Shown here: piece by piece, positions 18,161 through 25,688 of the stretch
How positions within the stretch are numbered: position 1 is the first letter of the stretch
Layout of the letters: every line of letters starts with the position of its first letter
NCBI RefSeq assembly: GCF_016428645.1
Contig: NZ_JAELXW010000006.1
Location: 62,001 to 126,000, forward strand
DNA from: Glycomyces salinus
Lineage (GTDB): Bacteria > Actinomycetota > Actinomycetes > Mycobacteriales > Micromonosporaceae
Length of the DNA stretch: 64,000 nucleotides
Reading direction: 5' to 3'
Notes under the pieces: generated by a model
Told to the model about the DNA's origin: nothing
What the model saw: only the letters and a program-made list of their open reading frames with translations
The model's database searches: none
Position numbers and translations under genes: made by a program

Positions 18161-19317
18161 CAGGCTCCCTTGAGGAGGATCGCGTCTCCCTGGCCGCCGC
18201 CGCCGCACAGGCCGGCGGCGCCGAGCTGGCCGGGCCGCAGCTGGCGGGACAGGGTCTGGACCAGGCGGGCGCCGGAGGCCCCGATCGGGTGTCCGAGGGC
18301 GATCGCGCCGCCGTCGGGGTTGACCCGTTCGAGGTCGAGGCCGAGCGTGGCGGCCGAGGAGATGACGACGGCGGCGAACGCCTCGTTGATCTCGGCGACC
18401 TCGAGGTCGGCGACGGCGGCCCCGGCCTTGTCCAGGACCTGGGCGATGGCCCCGGCCGGCTGGTCGAGCAGGGAGTTGTCGGGTCCGGCGACGGTCCCGT
18501 AGGAGAGGATCTCGGCCTCCCAGGACCAGCCGTTGGCCTCGGCGACGGACCTGCGGGTCAGCACCAGCGCCGAGGCGCCGTCGGAGATCTGGGAGGCGCT
18601 GGCGGCGGTGATGGTGCCGTTCTCGGTGAACGAGGGCCGCAGCCGGGCGAGGGCCTCGGGGGTCGACTCGGGGCGGACGCCCTCGTCGGCGTCGACCAGT
18701 CCCTTGCGGGTCTCGACCGGCGTGATCTCCTCGGCGAGCCGCTCGGCGGCCTTGGCGGCCCGCTGGTGGCTGGCGGCGGAGAACTCGTCCTGGTCCTGAC
18801 GGGTGATGTTCTTGGACGTCAGGTGGCGCTCGGTGGACTCTCCCATGGAGATGCCGTCGTAGGCGTCGGTGAGGCCGTCGTGGGCCAGGTGGTCGAGCAG
18901 GACGGCCTCGCCGTACTTGAAGCCGCGGCGCGAGCCGGGCAGCAGGTGCGGAGCGCGGCTCATCGACTCCATGCCCCCGGCGACGATCACGTCGGCCGCG
19001 CCGCCGCGCAGGAGCTGGTCGGACAGGCCGATCGCGCTCATCCCGGAAAGGCAGACCTTGTTGACCGACAACGAGGGCACGCGCATCGGCACCCCGGCGG
19101 CCACGGCCGCTTGGCGGGCGGGGTTCTGCCCGCACCCGGCGGGCAGGACTTGGCCGAGGATCACCTGGTCGACTCGTTCGGGGTCGACTCCGGCGCGTTC
19201 GAGCGCGGCCCTGATCGCGGTCCCGGCCAGGTCGGTGGCGGGGATGTCGGCCAGGGCGCCGTTGAACCGCCCGACGGGTGTGCGGGCGGCGGCGAGGATG
19301 ACGGTGCTGTCGTTCAT
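18160..19317 (-). CDS. Acetyl-CoA C-acetyltransferase (thiolase II)
   Basis: 385 aa biosynthetic-type thiolase that interconverts acetoacetyl-CoA and two acetyl-CoA. Acyl-accepting Cys is in VNKVCLSGMSA (about 88-92), the catalytic His in GGAIALGHPIGASG and the second Cys in GLCGGGGQGDA near the end. I chose ATG 19317 because GGAGG lies 6 bases upstream; an ATG four codons earlier lacks a site. It is coupled to meaB. In Streptomyces a thiolase and meaB sit beside scy/filP, and the same gene order is seen here. Confidence 0.93.
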   Translation of the reverse strand: MNDSTVILAAARTPVGRFNGALADIPATDLAGTAIRAALERAGVDPERVDQVILGQVLPAGCGQNPARQAAVAAGVPMRVPSLSVNKVCLSGMSAIGLSDQLLRGGAADVIVAGGMESMSRAPHLLPGSRRGFKYGEAVLLDHLAHDGLTDAYDGISMGESTERHLTSKNITRQDQDEFSAASHQRAAKAAERLAEEITPVETRKGLVDADEGVRPESTPEALARLRPSFTENGTITAASASQISDGASALVLTRRSVAEANGWSWEAEILSYGTVAGPDNSLLDQPAGAIAQVLDKAGAAVADLEVAEINEAFAAVVISSAATLGLDLERVNPDGGAIALGHPIGASGARLVQTLSRQLRPGQLGAAGLCGGGGQGDAILLKGA

Positions 19318-19644
19318 GCGGACCTCCATTGGTCGGTGCCCCTCGATCGTATGACGTCGGCGGGCTGAACCGGCCTGCGGCGCATCCGCGGTGTGGGGGC
19401 GGCCGGGCGGTCGGCGGCCCGGCCCGAGGGCGGGTTGCCGACCGAATGGGGCGAGCGACCCCAGCGCAAGGCGTATGTCGGGTTTCCGACCGCCGCCCGG
19501 CCGCCGCGCGGTTGTTACGCGAGCGCAATCGGTTACCGTTTCAGGGGTTTTGCGGCTTTTGCCCCTGGCGCGGCGGGGATTCGGGCTCCCCAAAACCCCC
19601 ACCTTGGTGTCGACACGCCGGGTCGCATCTGCAACTATTAGGCC
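19318..19644. other. Divergent intergenic region, thiolase / coiled-coil gene
   Basis: 327 bp between divergent genes, so it must hold promoters for both directions. I see no convincing -35/-10 pair. The stretch near 19510-19570 is locally T-rich (GTTACCGTTTCAGGGGTTTTG) compared with its surroundings. No gene is evident. Confidence 0.4.
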
Positions 19645-20856
19645 ATGTCGCAGCAGCCCTCCAACAGTACCTTTTTCGACAACGACCAATCGGTGCCGGA
19701 ATTCCCCGTGCAGTTGCGGGGTTATGACCGACACCAGGTGGATGAGTTCATCCAGAAGAACATGGCGCGGCTGACCCAGGTCGAGCAGCAGCGCACCGAG
19801 GCCGAGCAGCGGATGACCGACTCCCAGCGGCGGCTCCGCCAGGCCGAGCAGCGGGTTCAGGGACTCGAGCAGCGACTCTCCGAGCAGACCAAGCAGCTCG
19901 AGGAGAACTCCCGTCCCACCCTGTCCGGCCTCGGCACCCGGGTCGAGCAGATCCTGCGCCTGGCCGAGGAGCAGGCCAACGAGCACCGCGCCGAGGCCAA
20001 GCGCGAGACCGAGGGCATCCTGTCCGCGGCCCGCCTCGAGGCCCGCGAGATCACCGACAGCGCCCGCAACGAGGCCGGCGGACTCAAGCAGACCGCCGAG
20101 CGCGAGGCGACCACACTGCGCACGCAGGTCGAGCGCGAGGTCGCCGAGATGCGCACCAACGCCCGCCGCGAGTGCGAGACCCTCCGGTCCGACGCCGAGC
20201 GCGAGACCAAGCAGCTGCGCACCGCCACCGGCCACGAGGTCGCCGAGCTGAAGGCCTCGGTCGAGCGCGAGGTCGCCACGATGCGCGCCACCGCCGACCG
20301 CGAGATCACGCAGCTGCGCGCCAAGGCCGCCCGCGAGGCCGAGGAGAAGCGCGCCGAGGCCGCGAAGCTGTTCGCCGAGGCCAAGGAGAAGCGCGACAAG
20401 GACCTCCAGGCCCTCGATCTGGAGCTGGCCGAGCGCAAAGAGAAGGCCGAGCGCGAGGAGTCCGAGCGCCACACGCGCGCGGTCGCCGAGACGCAGAAGC
20501 TGGTCTCCGACGCCGAGAACCGCGCCAGGGACGCCGAGGAGCGGGCCAAGTCCGCCGAGACCCGCGCCGAGGAGAAGCGCTCCGAGGCCGACAAGTACGC
20601 CGAGGAGACCACCTCGAAGGCCAAGAACGACGCGCAGAAGCAGGTCTCGGACGCCAAGTCCGAGGCCGAGCGGCTGCTGTCGGACGCCAAGTCGGACGCC
20701 GAGCGCATCACCAAGGAGGCCGAGGACAAGGTCGCCGAGCTCACCTCGAAGCGCGACGAGGTGCAGGCCACGCTCCGCAACATGACCCAGACCCTGTCGG
20801 GCATGATGGGTGGCGCAATGGGAGAGGCCTTCGGAGAAACATCGGACGAGAAGTAA
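19645..20856 (+). CDS. DivIVA-like coiled-coil protein (Scy/FilP group)
   Basis: 403 aa. A DivIVA-type N-terminal motif (FPVQLRGYDRHQVDEFI, about 23-39) is followed by nearly continuous coiled coil to about residue 375. The coil is rich in Ala/Glu/Arg and has an irregular period with repeated AEREV/AEMRT-type units. A short, less charged tail MTQTLSGMMGGAMGEA follows. Proteins of this build next to thiolase-meaB in Streptomyces are the polarity/cytoskeletal proteins Scy and FilP, which assemble at hyphal tips with DivIVA. This one is much shorter than Scy and nearer FilP in size. Which it corresponds to is not resolved. Confidence 0.75.
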   Translation: MSQQPSNSTFFDNDQSVPEFPVQLRGYDRHQVDEFIQKNMARLTQVEQQRTEAEQRMTDSQRRLRQAEQRVQGLEQRLSEQTKQLEENSRPTLSGLGTRVEQILRLAEEQANEHRAEAKRETEGILSAARLEAREITDSARNEAGGLKQTAEREATTLRTQVEREVAEMRTNARRECETLRSDAERETKQLRTATGHEVAELKASVEREVATMRATADREITQLRAKAAREAEEKRAEAAKLFAEAKEKRDKDLQALDLELAERKEKAEREESERHTRAVAETQKLVSDAENRARDAEERAKSAETRAEEKRSEADKYAEETTSKAKNDAQKQVSDAKSEAERLLSDAKSDAERITKEAEDKVAELTSKRDEVQATLRNMTQTLSGMMGGAMGEAFGETSDEK

Positions 20857-20944
20857 TCCTGGCGAATCCGCGTTACCGTCGTACCCATCGCTGCGTAGAT
20901 TGGTCATCAGGCGTTGGACGGCGGTGGGGGGAGCCACGGCTCTA

Positions 20945-20989
20945 CCGCGTCCCGTCGCCCCGGTCGGTGATCGAGGCGGCGGGACGCGG
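20945..20989 (+). promoter_or_regulatory. Hairpin between the two coiled-coil genes
   Basis: Arms 20945-20959 and 20975-20989 form a 15-bp stem with one mismatch around a 15-nt loop. It ends 21 bases before the next ATG. It may end the first transcript or tune how much of it continues into the second gene. Confidence 0.5.
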
Positions 20990-21010
20990 CTTATGTGAGG
21001 ATGAGGGTGT

Positions 21011-22774
21011 ATGGCGCGTGACAAAAGACTTGGCGACGACAGCGACCTGCTGAGCGGCTTCACCGATGTCCAGCCACTTGAGGACGAGTTCGACACGGCG
21101 CTGCGCGGCTACGACAAGAAGCAGGTCAAGGCCGCGATCGAACGGTTGGAGCTGGAGCGCGACACGTACGCGGCCGAGAAGACCGAGGTGCAGGCCCAGG
21201 TCGACCGGCTGGTGGTGCAGGTGCAGCAGTTGCAGGCCCAGATCCAGGACCTGCGGCGCCGTTCGGCCGCCGGCGACAAGGCCTCCTACCGGCATCTGGG
21301 CGTCAAGATCGAGCACATGCTGACCCTGGCCGAGGAGCAGGCCGCCGAGATCAAGCAGGGCGCCCGCGCCGAGACCGCGGAGCTGCACCGCCACGCCGAG
21401 GGCAGGCTGCGACAGGCCGAGGCCCAGATCGAAGAGGCGCGCAAGGACTTCGAGACCACGCTCAAGGCCCGGCGGGCCGCGGCCGAGAAGGCCGAGGCCG
21501 ACCGGCGGGCGATCATCGACGCCGAGATGAACAAGCGGGCCCGCGAGGCCCAGGCGCTGGTGGACCAGGCCAAGGAGCGGGCCGCGGCGCTGGTGTCCGA
21601 AGCCGAGCAGGACGCCGAGAACAAGCGGGCCGCCGCCGACGAGCAGGCCCGGCAGCTGGTCGCTCACGTCGAGCGGCTCCGCGGCGAGGCCCAGCAGCTC
21701 AAGGACGAGGCCGCCGCCGAGGCCGAGCGGACCGTCGCCGAGGCGCACGAGAAGGCCGGCCGGATCGTGGGCGAGGCCGAGGCTGAGGCCGAGCGCAAGC
21801 GCGCCGAGCTGGAGGTCGAGCTGCAGGAGATGCGCGCCGAGACCGTCGAGAACCTGGAACGGTTCAAGCAGGAGACCGAGACGTTCGCCCAGACCGTCCG
21901 CACCGAGGCCGAGAACGAGGCCACGCGGGTGCGCGCGGAGGCGGCCGACCAGGCGACGCTGACGCGCACCGAGGCCGCCGACGAGGCCAAGCGGGTCCGT
22001 CAGGAGGCGCAGCGGCGCACCGAGGAGGCCGCGGCCGAGGCCGAGCAGCTGGAGGCCGAGGCGCGCGAGAAGGCCGAGAAGCTGACCGCCGAGGCCGACG
22101 AGCGGGCCCGGAAGGTCACCGAGGAGGCCGAGGCCGAGGGCGAGCGTCTGCGGGCCGAGGCCGCCGCAGCTGCCGAGCAGACGACGGTGGGCGCCGCCGA
22201 GAAGGCCGAGAAGCTGGCCGCCGACGCCACCGCTCAAGCGGAGAAGCTCCGCACCGACGCTGCCGCCCAGGCCAAGACGATGCGAAAGGAAGCCTCGACC
22301 GAGGCGGAGAAGCTCCGTTCGGACGCCGCCTCCGAGGCCGAGAAGCTGCGCTCCGAGGCCGAGGCCGACCGAAAGCAGGCCGAGGAAGAGGCCCGGAAGG
22401 CGCGCGCCGAGCTCGAGCAGATCGAGTCCGAGCGCGAGCGGCTGCTGGACGAGGCCCGCGCCGAGGCCCAGAAGGTCCTCGACGAGGCGAACCTGGAGGC
22501 CGAGCAGGTCAAGGCCGAGAAGGAGAAGTCCGTCGCCGAGGCCGAGAAGCGGGTCGAGACGGCCAAGCAGCGGGCCAAGGAGCTGTCGAAGTCGGCCAAG
22601 GAGAAGGCCAGGCGCGACGCCGAGGGCATCCTGTCGACCGCCCGCAAGCAGGCCGAGAAGCTGCGCTCCGAGGCCCGCGGCCCTTCAGGCGACGAAGGCG
22701 GGAACGAGGAGAAGCAGGACGATGCGGCCGAGGCCGACAAGGTCTCGTCCTCTTCATCGTCAAAGAGCTCCTGA
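21011..22774 (+). CDS. DivIVA-like coiled-coil protein (Scy/FilP group), paralogue
   Basis: 587 aa. N-terminal DFDTALRGYDKKQVKAAIERL-type DivIVA motif (about 26-45), then long coiled coil to about residue 555 built of Ala/Glu/Arg/Lys units (EAEKLRSDA, AEAEAERKRAELE). The tail is acidic with poly-Ser (SSSSSSKSS). It is a paralogue of the preceding gene with the same DivIVA-like head and a longer rod. Tip-located scaffold function is inferred from the family and synteny with Streptomyces scy/filP. A strong terminator follows. Confidence 0.75.
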   Translation: MARDKRLGDDSDLLSGFTDVQPLEDEFDTALRGYDKKQVKAAIERLELERDTYAAEKTEVQAQVDRLVVQVQQLQAQIQDLRRRSAAGDKASYRHLGVKIEHMLTLAEEQAAEIKQGARAETAELHRHAEGRLRQAEAQIEEARKDFETTLKARRAAAEKAEADRRAIIDAEMNKRAREAQALVDQAKERAAALVSEAEQDAENKRAAADEQARQLVAHVERLRGEAQQLKDEAAAEAERTVAEAHEKAGRIVGEAEAEAERKRAELEVELQEMRAETVENLERFKQETETFAQTVRTEAENEATRVRAEAADQATLTRTEAADEAKRVRQEAQRRTEEAAAEAEQLEAEAREKAEKLTAEADERARKVTEEAEAEGERLRAEAAAAAEQTTVGAAEKAEKLAADATAQAEKLRTDAAAQAKTMRKEASTEAEKLRSDAASEAEKLRSEAEADRKQAEEEARKARAELEQIESERERLLDEARAEAQKVLDEANLEAEQVKAEKEKSVAEAEKRVETAKQRAKELSKSAKEKARRDAEGILSTARKQAEKLRSEARGPSGDEGGNEEKQDDAAEADKVSSSSSSKSS

Positions 22775-22795
22775 CGCACCTGACGTACAGAAAGT

Positions 22796-22821
22796 GGGCC
22801 CGTGCCTGGCGGCACGGGCCC
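22796..22821 (+). terminator. Terminator; copy 1 of a repeated hairpin
   Basis: 11-bp perfect stem GGGCCCGTGCC / GGCACGGGCCC with TGGC loop, 21 bases after the coiled-coil gene stop. The hairpin and its flanking bases recur at 39100-39130. Confidence 0.8.
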
Positions 22822-22970
22822 GCTGGCCGTTCACGGACCCTACCGGGCACAGGCCGGTCCGGGTTCCCGGTCCTCCGGCACTGGGATAAGGGATCGGCAC
22901 CGGGTCTCCGGGGAGGGAAGCAAAAAGCGCTCCCCTGGGGAAGAGGAGCGCGCCCGAAACTGCGGGCAGG

Positions 22971-23198
22971 TTAGTCGATCTCGCCGGACTTGACGGCGGC
23001 GATCAGCGCGCTGAAGTCGGCGGTGCTCACGACGATGTGAGCATAGGTGTCGGCGACCGGAGTCTTGGTATCCCCCAAAGCGACCTCATCACCCTGGGCG
23101 GCGACCGCGACGCACTGTCCGCTCCCACCTCCATTGCTGCGGGTGCTCTTGCGGAAGAGGTCACGAGGCCAACGACTCGCGCCTGCACCATGACTCAT
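22971..23198 (-). CDS. DUF397 protein
   Basis: 75 aa. The family signature RKSTRSNGGGSGQCVAVA is at about 16-33, followed by VALGDTK and a C-terminal FSALIAAVKSGEID. DUF397 proteins are small partners of DUF5753-type XRE regulators in actinomycetes (the WhiJ/BldB-like system), acting in development or as toxin-antitoxin-like pairs. The ATG overlaps the regulator stop (ATGA), so the pair is co-translated. Confidence 0.9.
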   Translation of the reverse strand: MSHGAGASRWPRDLFRKSTRSNGGGSGQCVAVAAQGDEVALGDTKTPVADTYAHIVVSTADFSALIAAVKSGEID

Positions 23199-24061
23199 TG
23201 TTCCACTTCCCTCAATACTGCCGCTAGATGATCCAATGTCTGTTTTTCACGCAGAGCGTCGTCCCAAAGCTGGTCGTAGACGCCTACCACCGAGTCTATG
23301 TCAGGCGCTTCGGCGACCACTCCGCCAGCAAGAGTCTCGACATGGAGCAGGGTCGGCCAAGTCTCGTGCATCTCAAGGATCGTAAATCCACCGTTGACGT
23401 CGAGGATCGTCGGAGCGGGCGAAGCCAAGGGCAGCAGTCTCAACTCCACACTCGGTTGCTCGGACACCTTCAGAAGGTGCTCGAGCTGCGCCGAATGGAC
23501 CTTCCTCTCGACACCGCGGAGGCGATGGTAGAGAACCGCTTCATGGAGCACGAACCGAGCGGTCGGGCCGTTTGCCTTGCGCAGCAGTTCGCTTCGAAGG
23601 AGGCGGGCTTCGACCAGTTTGGAGACCTCGGCATCGGATGCCGTCGGCAAACCGGCCCGGATCAGGGCCTCTGCGTACATCGGGTGCTGCAACAGCCCCG
23701 GGTAGAACGAGATCTGGTAGTCATGGATCGCTCTCGCATTGTCCTCAGCCCAGAGGAAATCCGCGAAGTCCTGGTCCGACACCAGGCTGTCCCACCATCC
23801 ACGCTGGGCGACATTCTCTGCGATATAGATGAGCTGCGCCCGCTCCGGCCGGGTGGCAACACCGTAGAGATTCATGAGATCGACCAGGATGTCACTCTTC
23901 ACTGGGAACGTGCCAATCTCAAATCGGTTGACCGTAGTCGTTCCGCACTCTAGGTAGTCGGCAACATCCCTGATGCTGAGTTCCTTGGCCTTTCTCAGGT
24001 CACGAAGCTTCTGCCCCAGCCACTTTGCTCTCCAAGTGGGGTTCTTCGGTTCGACCATCAC
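23195..24061 (-). CDS. XRE/DUF5753 (Scr1-type) transcriptional regulator
   Basis: 288 aa. An N-terminal HTH_31-type helix-turn-helix (LGQKLRDLRKAKELSIRDVADYL, about 14-36, then TTTVNRFEIG) is followed by DUF5753 (about 90-280, including SFYPGLLQHPMYAEALIRAG). It is paired with DUF397 downstream. By analogy to WhiJ-like loci, the regulator represses a neighbouring target and the DUF397 partner relieves or supports this. It is divergent from the four-gene unit at 24452-25669 and most likely acts on the intervening promoter. Confidence 0.88.
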   Translation of the reverse strand: MMVEPKNPTWRAKWLGQKLRDLRKAKELSIRDVADYLECGTTTVNRFEIGTFPVKSDILVDLMNLYGVATRPERAQLIYIAENVAQRGWWDSLVSDQDFADFLWAEDNARAIHDYQISFYPGLLQHPMYAEALIRAGLPTASDAEVSKLVEARLLRSELLRKANGPTARFVLHEAVLYHRLRGVERKVHSAQLEHLLKVSEQPSVELRLLPLASPAPTILDVNGGFTILEMHETWPTLLHVETLAGGVVAEAPDIDSVVGVYDQLWDDALREKQTLDHLAAVLREVEQ

Positions 24062-24161
24062 GCCATCCTCTCACTGCCTCGATGAGCGAATCCGCTGGCG
24101 CGCCGCCCTGACGATAGGGCGAGACTAGCACTCAAGCTTCACAAACACACCAACGATGGTC

Positions 24162-24200
24162 TTGACACTTTTGATGGTATCTACCATTATACTGGTAGTG
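24162..24200 (+). promoter_or_regulatory. Promoter with overlapping palindromes
   Basis: TTGACA at 24162-24167 with CATTAT at 24185-24190 (17-bp spacer) or TATACT at 24188-24193 (20-bp spacer). ATGGTA-TC-TACCAT (24174-24187) is a perfect palindrome over the spacer, and TACC(N8)GGTA overlaps the -10 region. This is a good candidate operator for the divergent XRE regulator. Confidence 0.6.
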
Positions 24201-24371
24201 ATTCCATCGAGATGCTTCTCACGGAGTCATGCACGGTCCGGTATGTGCTGAGCGTTGGCCCTGGGATGGGGCCGGGGTCTCGCGACCGGACCGCCCGCAT
24301 CGCTTGCCTCGGCCTTCAGGGGATCGACCGAGGGGCGGGCATCAACAACTGAACAGTCAGTACGCAGAGCT

Positions 24372-24422
24372 GCGGCCCGTCCGAGACGGATTCATTGGCG
24401 TGAGATGCCTCGGACGGGCCGC
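24372..24422 (+). promoter_or_regulatory. Long leader hairpin (attenuator-like)
   Basis: Perfect 14-bp stem GCGGCCCGTCCGAG (24372-24385) paired with 24409-24422 around a 23-nt loop. It lies in the presumed 5' leader, 29 bases before the first small gene. It could act as an attenuator or end a short leader transcript. Confidence 0.6.
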
Positions 24423-24451
24423 TTGAAACAGCGCGAAAGGACGAATCCTCC

Positions 24452-24571
24452 GTGCCTCAGATCATCGTACTTCCCGACGCCGCCGCACCGGCCGCCTCGC
24501 GGCCTGGTCATCGTTCCGCGCTCCGGAGTCCGCGTCCGGACGCCGCCATCTCACCGGAGGCGCGCGCATGA
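24452..24571 (+). CDS. Small ORF, first gene of coupled operon
   Basis: 39 codons from GTG 24452 (MPQIIVLPDAAAPAASRPGH at the N-terminus), with GAAAGGA about 10 bases upstream. The stop TGA overlaps the ATG of the next gene (ATGA), which is the main argument that it is translated. The sequence is Ala/Pro/Arg-rich and unrecognised; it could be a leader peptide that only delivers ribosomes to the next gene. Confidence 0.5.
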   Translation: MPQIIVLPDAAAPAASRPGHRSALRSPRPDAAISPEARA

Positions 24572-24846
24572 GCGGCCAGGTCTTCTGCTCGATCGACATG
24601 ACCGGCGTCCCCGGCAGCGGAGTCACCCACGTCATCGTCAAGCGTTCCGGCCGGCACCTGTTCTGGTGCGCGGGTTTCACCAGGGCGAACACCACCGCCG
24701 ACCTCGGCGTGGTGGTGCTCGGGTTCGACGGGCGCCTCACCGCAAGACTCGGCGACGACGGACTCCGCCTACTGCAAGGCGGCAGCCTCCCAGCAATGCT
24801 CGACGCTCTCAACGTGTTCCTCCGGCCGAAGGGGGCGCAGCGATGA
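24568..24846 (+). CDS. Unknown 92-aa protein, coupled operon gene 2
   Basis: 92 aa, predicted soluble and beta-rich: CSIDMTGVPGSGVTHVIVKR, then RHLFWCAGFTRANTTADLGVV and an Arg/Gly-rich helix LPAMLDALNVFLRP. Two Cys residues are visible. It overlaps its upstream and downstream neighbours by four bases each (ATGA). I do not recognise a family. Composition is normal for the host, unlike the AT-rich debris at 27.5-29 kb. Confidence 0.7.
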   Translation: MSGQVFCSIDMTGVPGSGVTHVIVKRSGRHLFWCAGFTRANTTADLGVVVLGFDGRLTARLGDDGLRLLQGGSLPAMLDALNVFLRPKGAQR

Positions 24847-25403
24847 TCGCCCCGACCCGTGAAGCCTGCCCGGTCATGTCGCTCACCGTCGACGAAGGCG
24901 CCGAGCGCGGACTGCGCCTGCTGTTCACCGCGTACCTCGGCCGAGGCTCGGTCGGTATCGAGACCACTGGCCCGCGCCTCGGCATCGTCGGTGTGGTCAC
25001 CGGCATCGGCGAGGCGACCCGCCACGTTCTCCAGCTCGAATTCGAGGAGGCGTACGCCGACCGGCTCGGCTACACCACCCGGCCGCTCCGGGACGCCGCC
25101 GAGCACTTCTACCTCAGCACCGCCGCCGATCTCGCGTCGCTGCGCATGATCGGCGAGTTCAACCTCGCCGACGGCCGCTGCTACCGGCTCTACGCCGGAC
25201 CGGGAGCCCATGCGGCCAGCATCCGCCGGATCGCACCGGGAACCGAGTCCCGCAAGCGCGTGGCGGCCACCGGGCTCAACACCAAGCTGCCGCACTTCAC
25301 GTTCCCACCGAACTGGTCGGCGTCCGATCGTCGGATCGCCAGGGCCGCGATCAGGCGATCATGGCTCCGAACCCAGCACCGGCCGCCGGGAGACCAGGAG
25401 TGA
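24843..25403 (+). CDS. Unknown 186-aa protein, coupled operon gene 3
   Basis: 186 aa. The N-terminal part (CPVMSLTVDEGAERGLRLLF) opens a soluble alpha/beta-looking domain. LQLEFEEAYADRLGY and AEHFYLSTAADLASLRMIGE fill the middle, and the C-terminus is basic (RIARAAIRRSWLRTQHR), suggesting nucleic-acid or membrane contact. No family is recognised. ATGA overlap upstream; the stop overlaps the GTG of the next gene. Confidence 0.7.
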   Translation: MIAPTREACPVMSLTVDEGAERGLRLLFTAYLGRGSVGIETTGPRLGIVGVVTGIGEATRHVLQLEFEEAYADRLGYTTRPLRDAAEHFYLSTAADLASLRMIGEFNLADGRCYRLYAGPGAHAASIRRIAPGTESRKRVAATGLNTKLPHFTFPPNWSASDRRIARAAIRRSWLRTQHRPPGDQE

Positions 25404-25669
25404 GCGACGACGGCTTCGTGGACGACTTCCACCTCGAAGAAGTCGTGTTCAGCGTCCACATTCTCACCGGCGAACCGGGCTGGTTCCGCATCTCCGCCTA
25501 CGACGGGAAACGGCACCACCCCCAGGTGTGCGCCTTCGGCCCGACCGGCACCGAACCGGTCTGGTCCGAAGGCGTGGACCGCCGCTGGAGAAGGGACCGC
25601 ATCCTCGAACTGGCCCGCGAGGTAGTCCGGGAACAACCGCCGTGGTTCCGGCCGGGACACGACTCGTGA
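25400..25669 (+). CDS. Unknown 89-aa protein, coupled operon gene 4
   Basis: 89 aa from GTG 25400, whose bases overlap the preceding TGA (GTGA). The acidic N-terminus (SDDGFVDDFHLEEVVFSVHI) is followed by a beta-rich part with GWFRISAYDGKRHHPQVCAF, then a basic helix RRDRILELAREVVREQPP. No family is recognised. It ends the operon; the next gene is convergent, 19 bp away. Confidence 0.68.
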   Translation: MSDDGFVDDFHLEEVVFSVHILTGEPGWFRISAYDGKRHHPQVCAFGPTGTEPVWSEGVDRRWRRDRILELAREVVREQPPWFRPGHDS

Positions 25670-25688
25670 ATAACCGGCTTCGGCCCTG

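Larger units (their letters stand above)
24062..24451. other. Regulatory intergenic region of the divergent island
   Basis: 390 bp between the XRE gene and the coupled operon, with a markedly AT-richer stretch at 24120-24215. It holds a promoter with operator-like palindromes (separate entry) and a long hairpin (separate entry). A 65-codon frame (24229-24426) spans part of it, but its ribosome site is poorly spaced and its composition is not protein-like, so I do not call it. Confidence 0.6.

Noticed and set aside
18289-19368. 359-codon open frame antisense to the thiolase
   Set aside because: The thiolase motifs on the minus strand are complete; the antisense frame has no ribosome site or family features.
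20942-22237. 431-codon frame antisense to the second coiled-coil gene, Leu/Gly-rich
   Set aside because: Leu/Gly repeats mirror the Ala/Glu codons of the coiled coil; no independent evidence.
19900-22700. Apparent DNA repeats (GAGGCCGAG-type)
   Set aside because: They come from heptad-like Ala/Glu/Arg codons of the coiled coils, not from a tandem DNA repeat or CRISPR array.
24229-24426. 65-codon frame in the leader of the coupled operon
   Set aside because: GGAG lies only two bases before the ATG, the sequence is Pro/Arg-rich and it runs through the hairpin; more likely untranslated leader.
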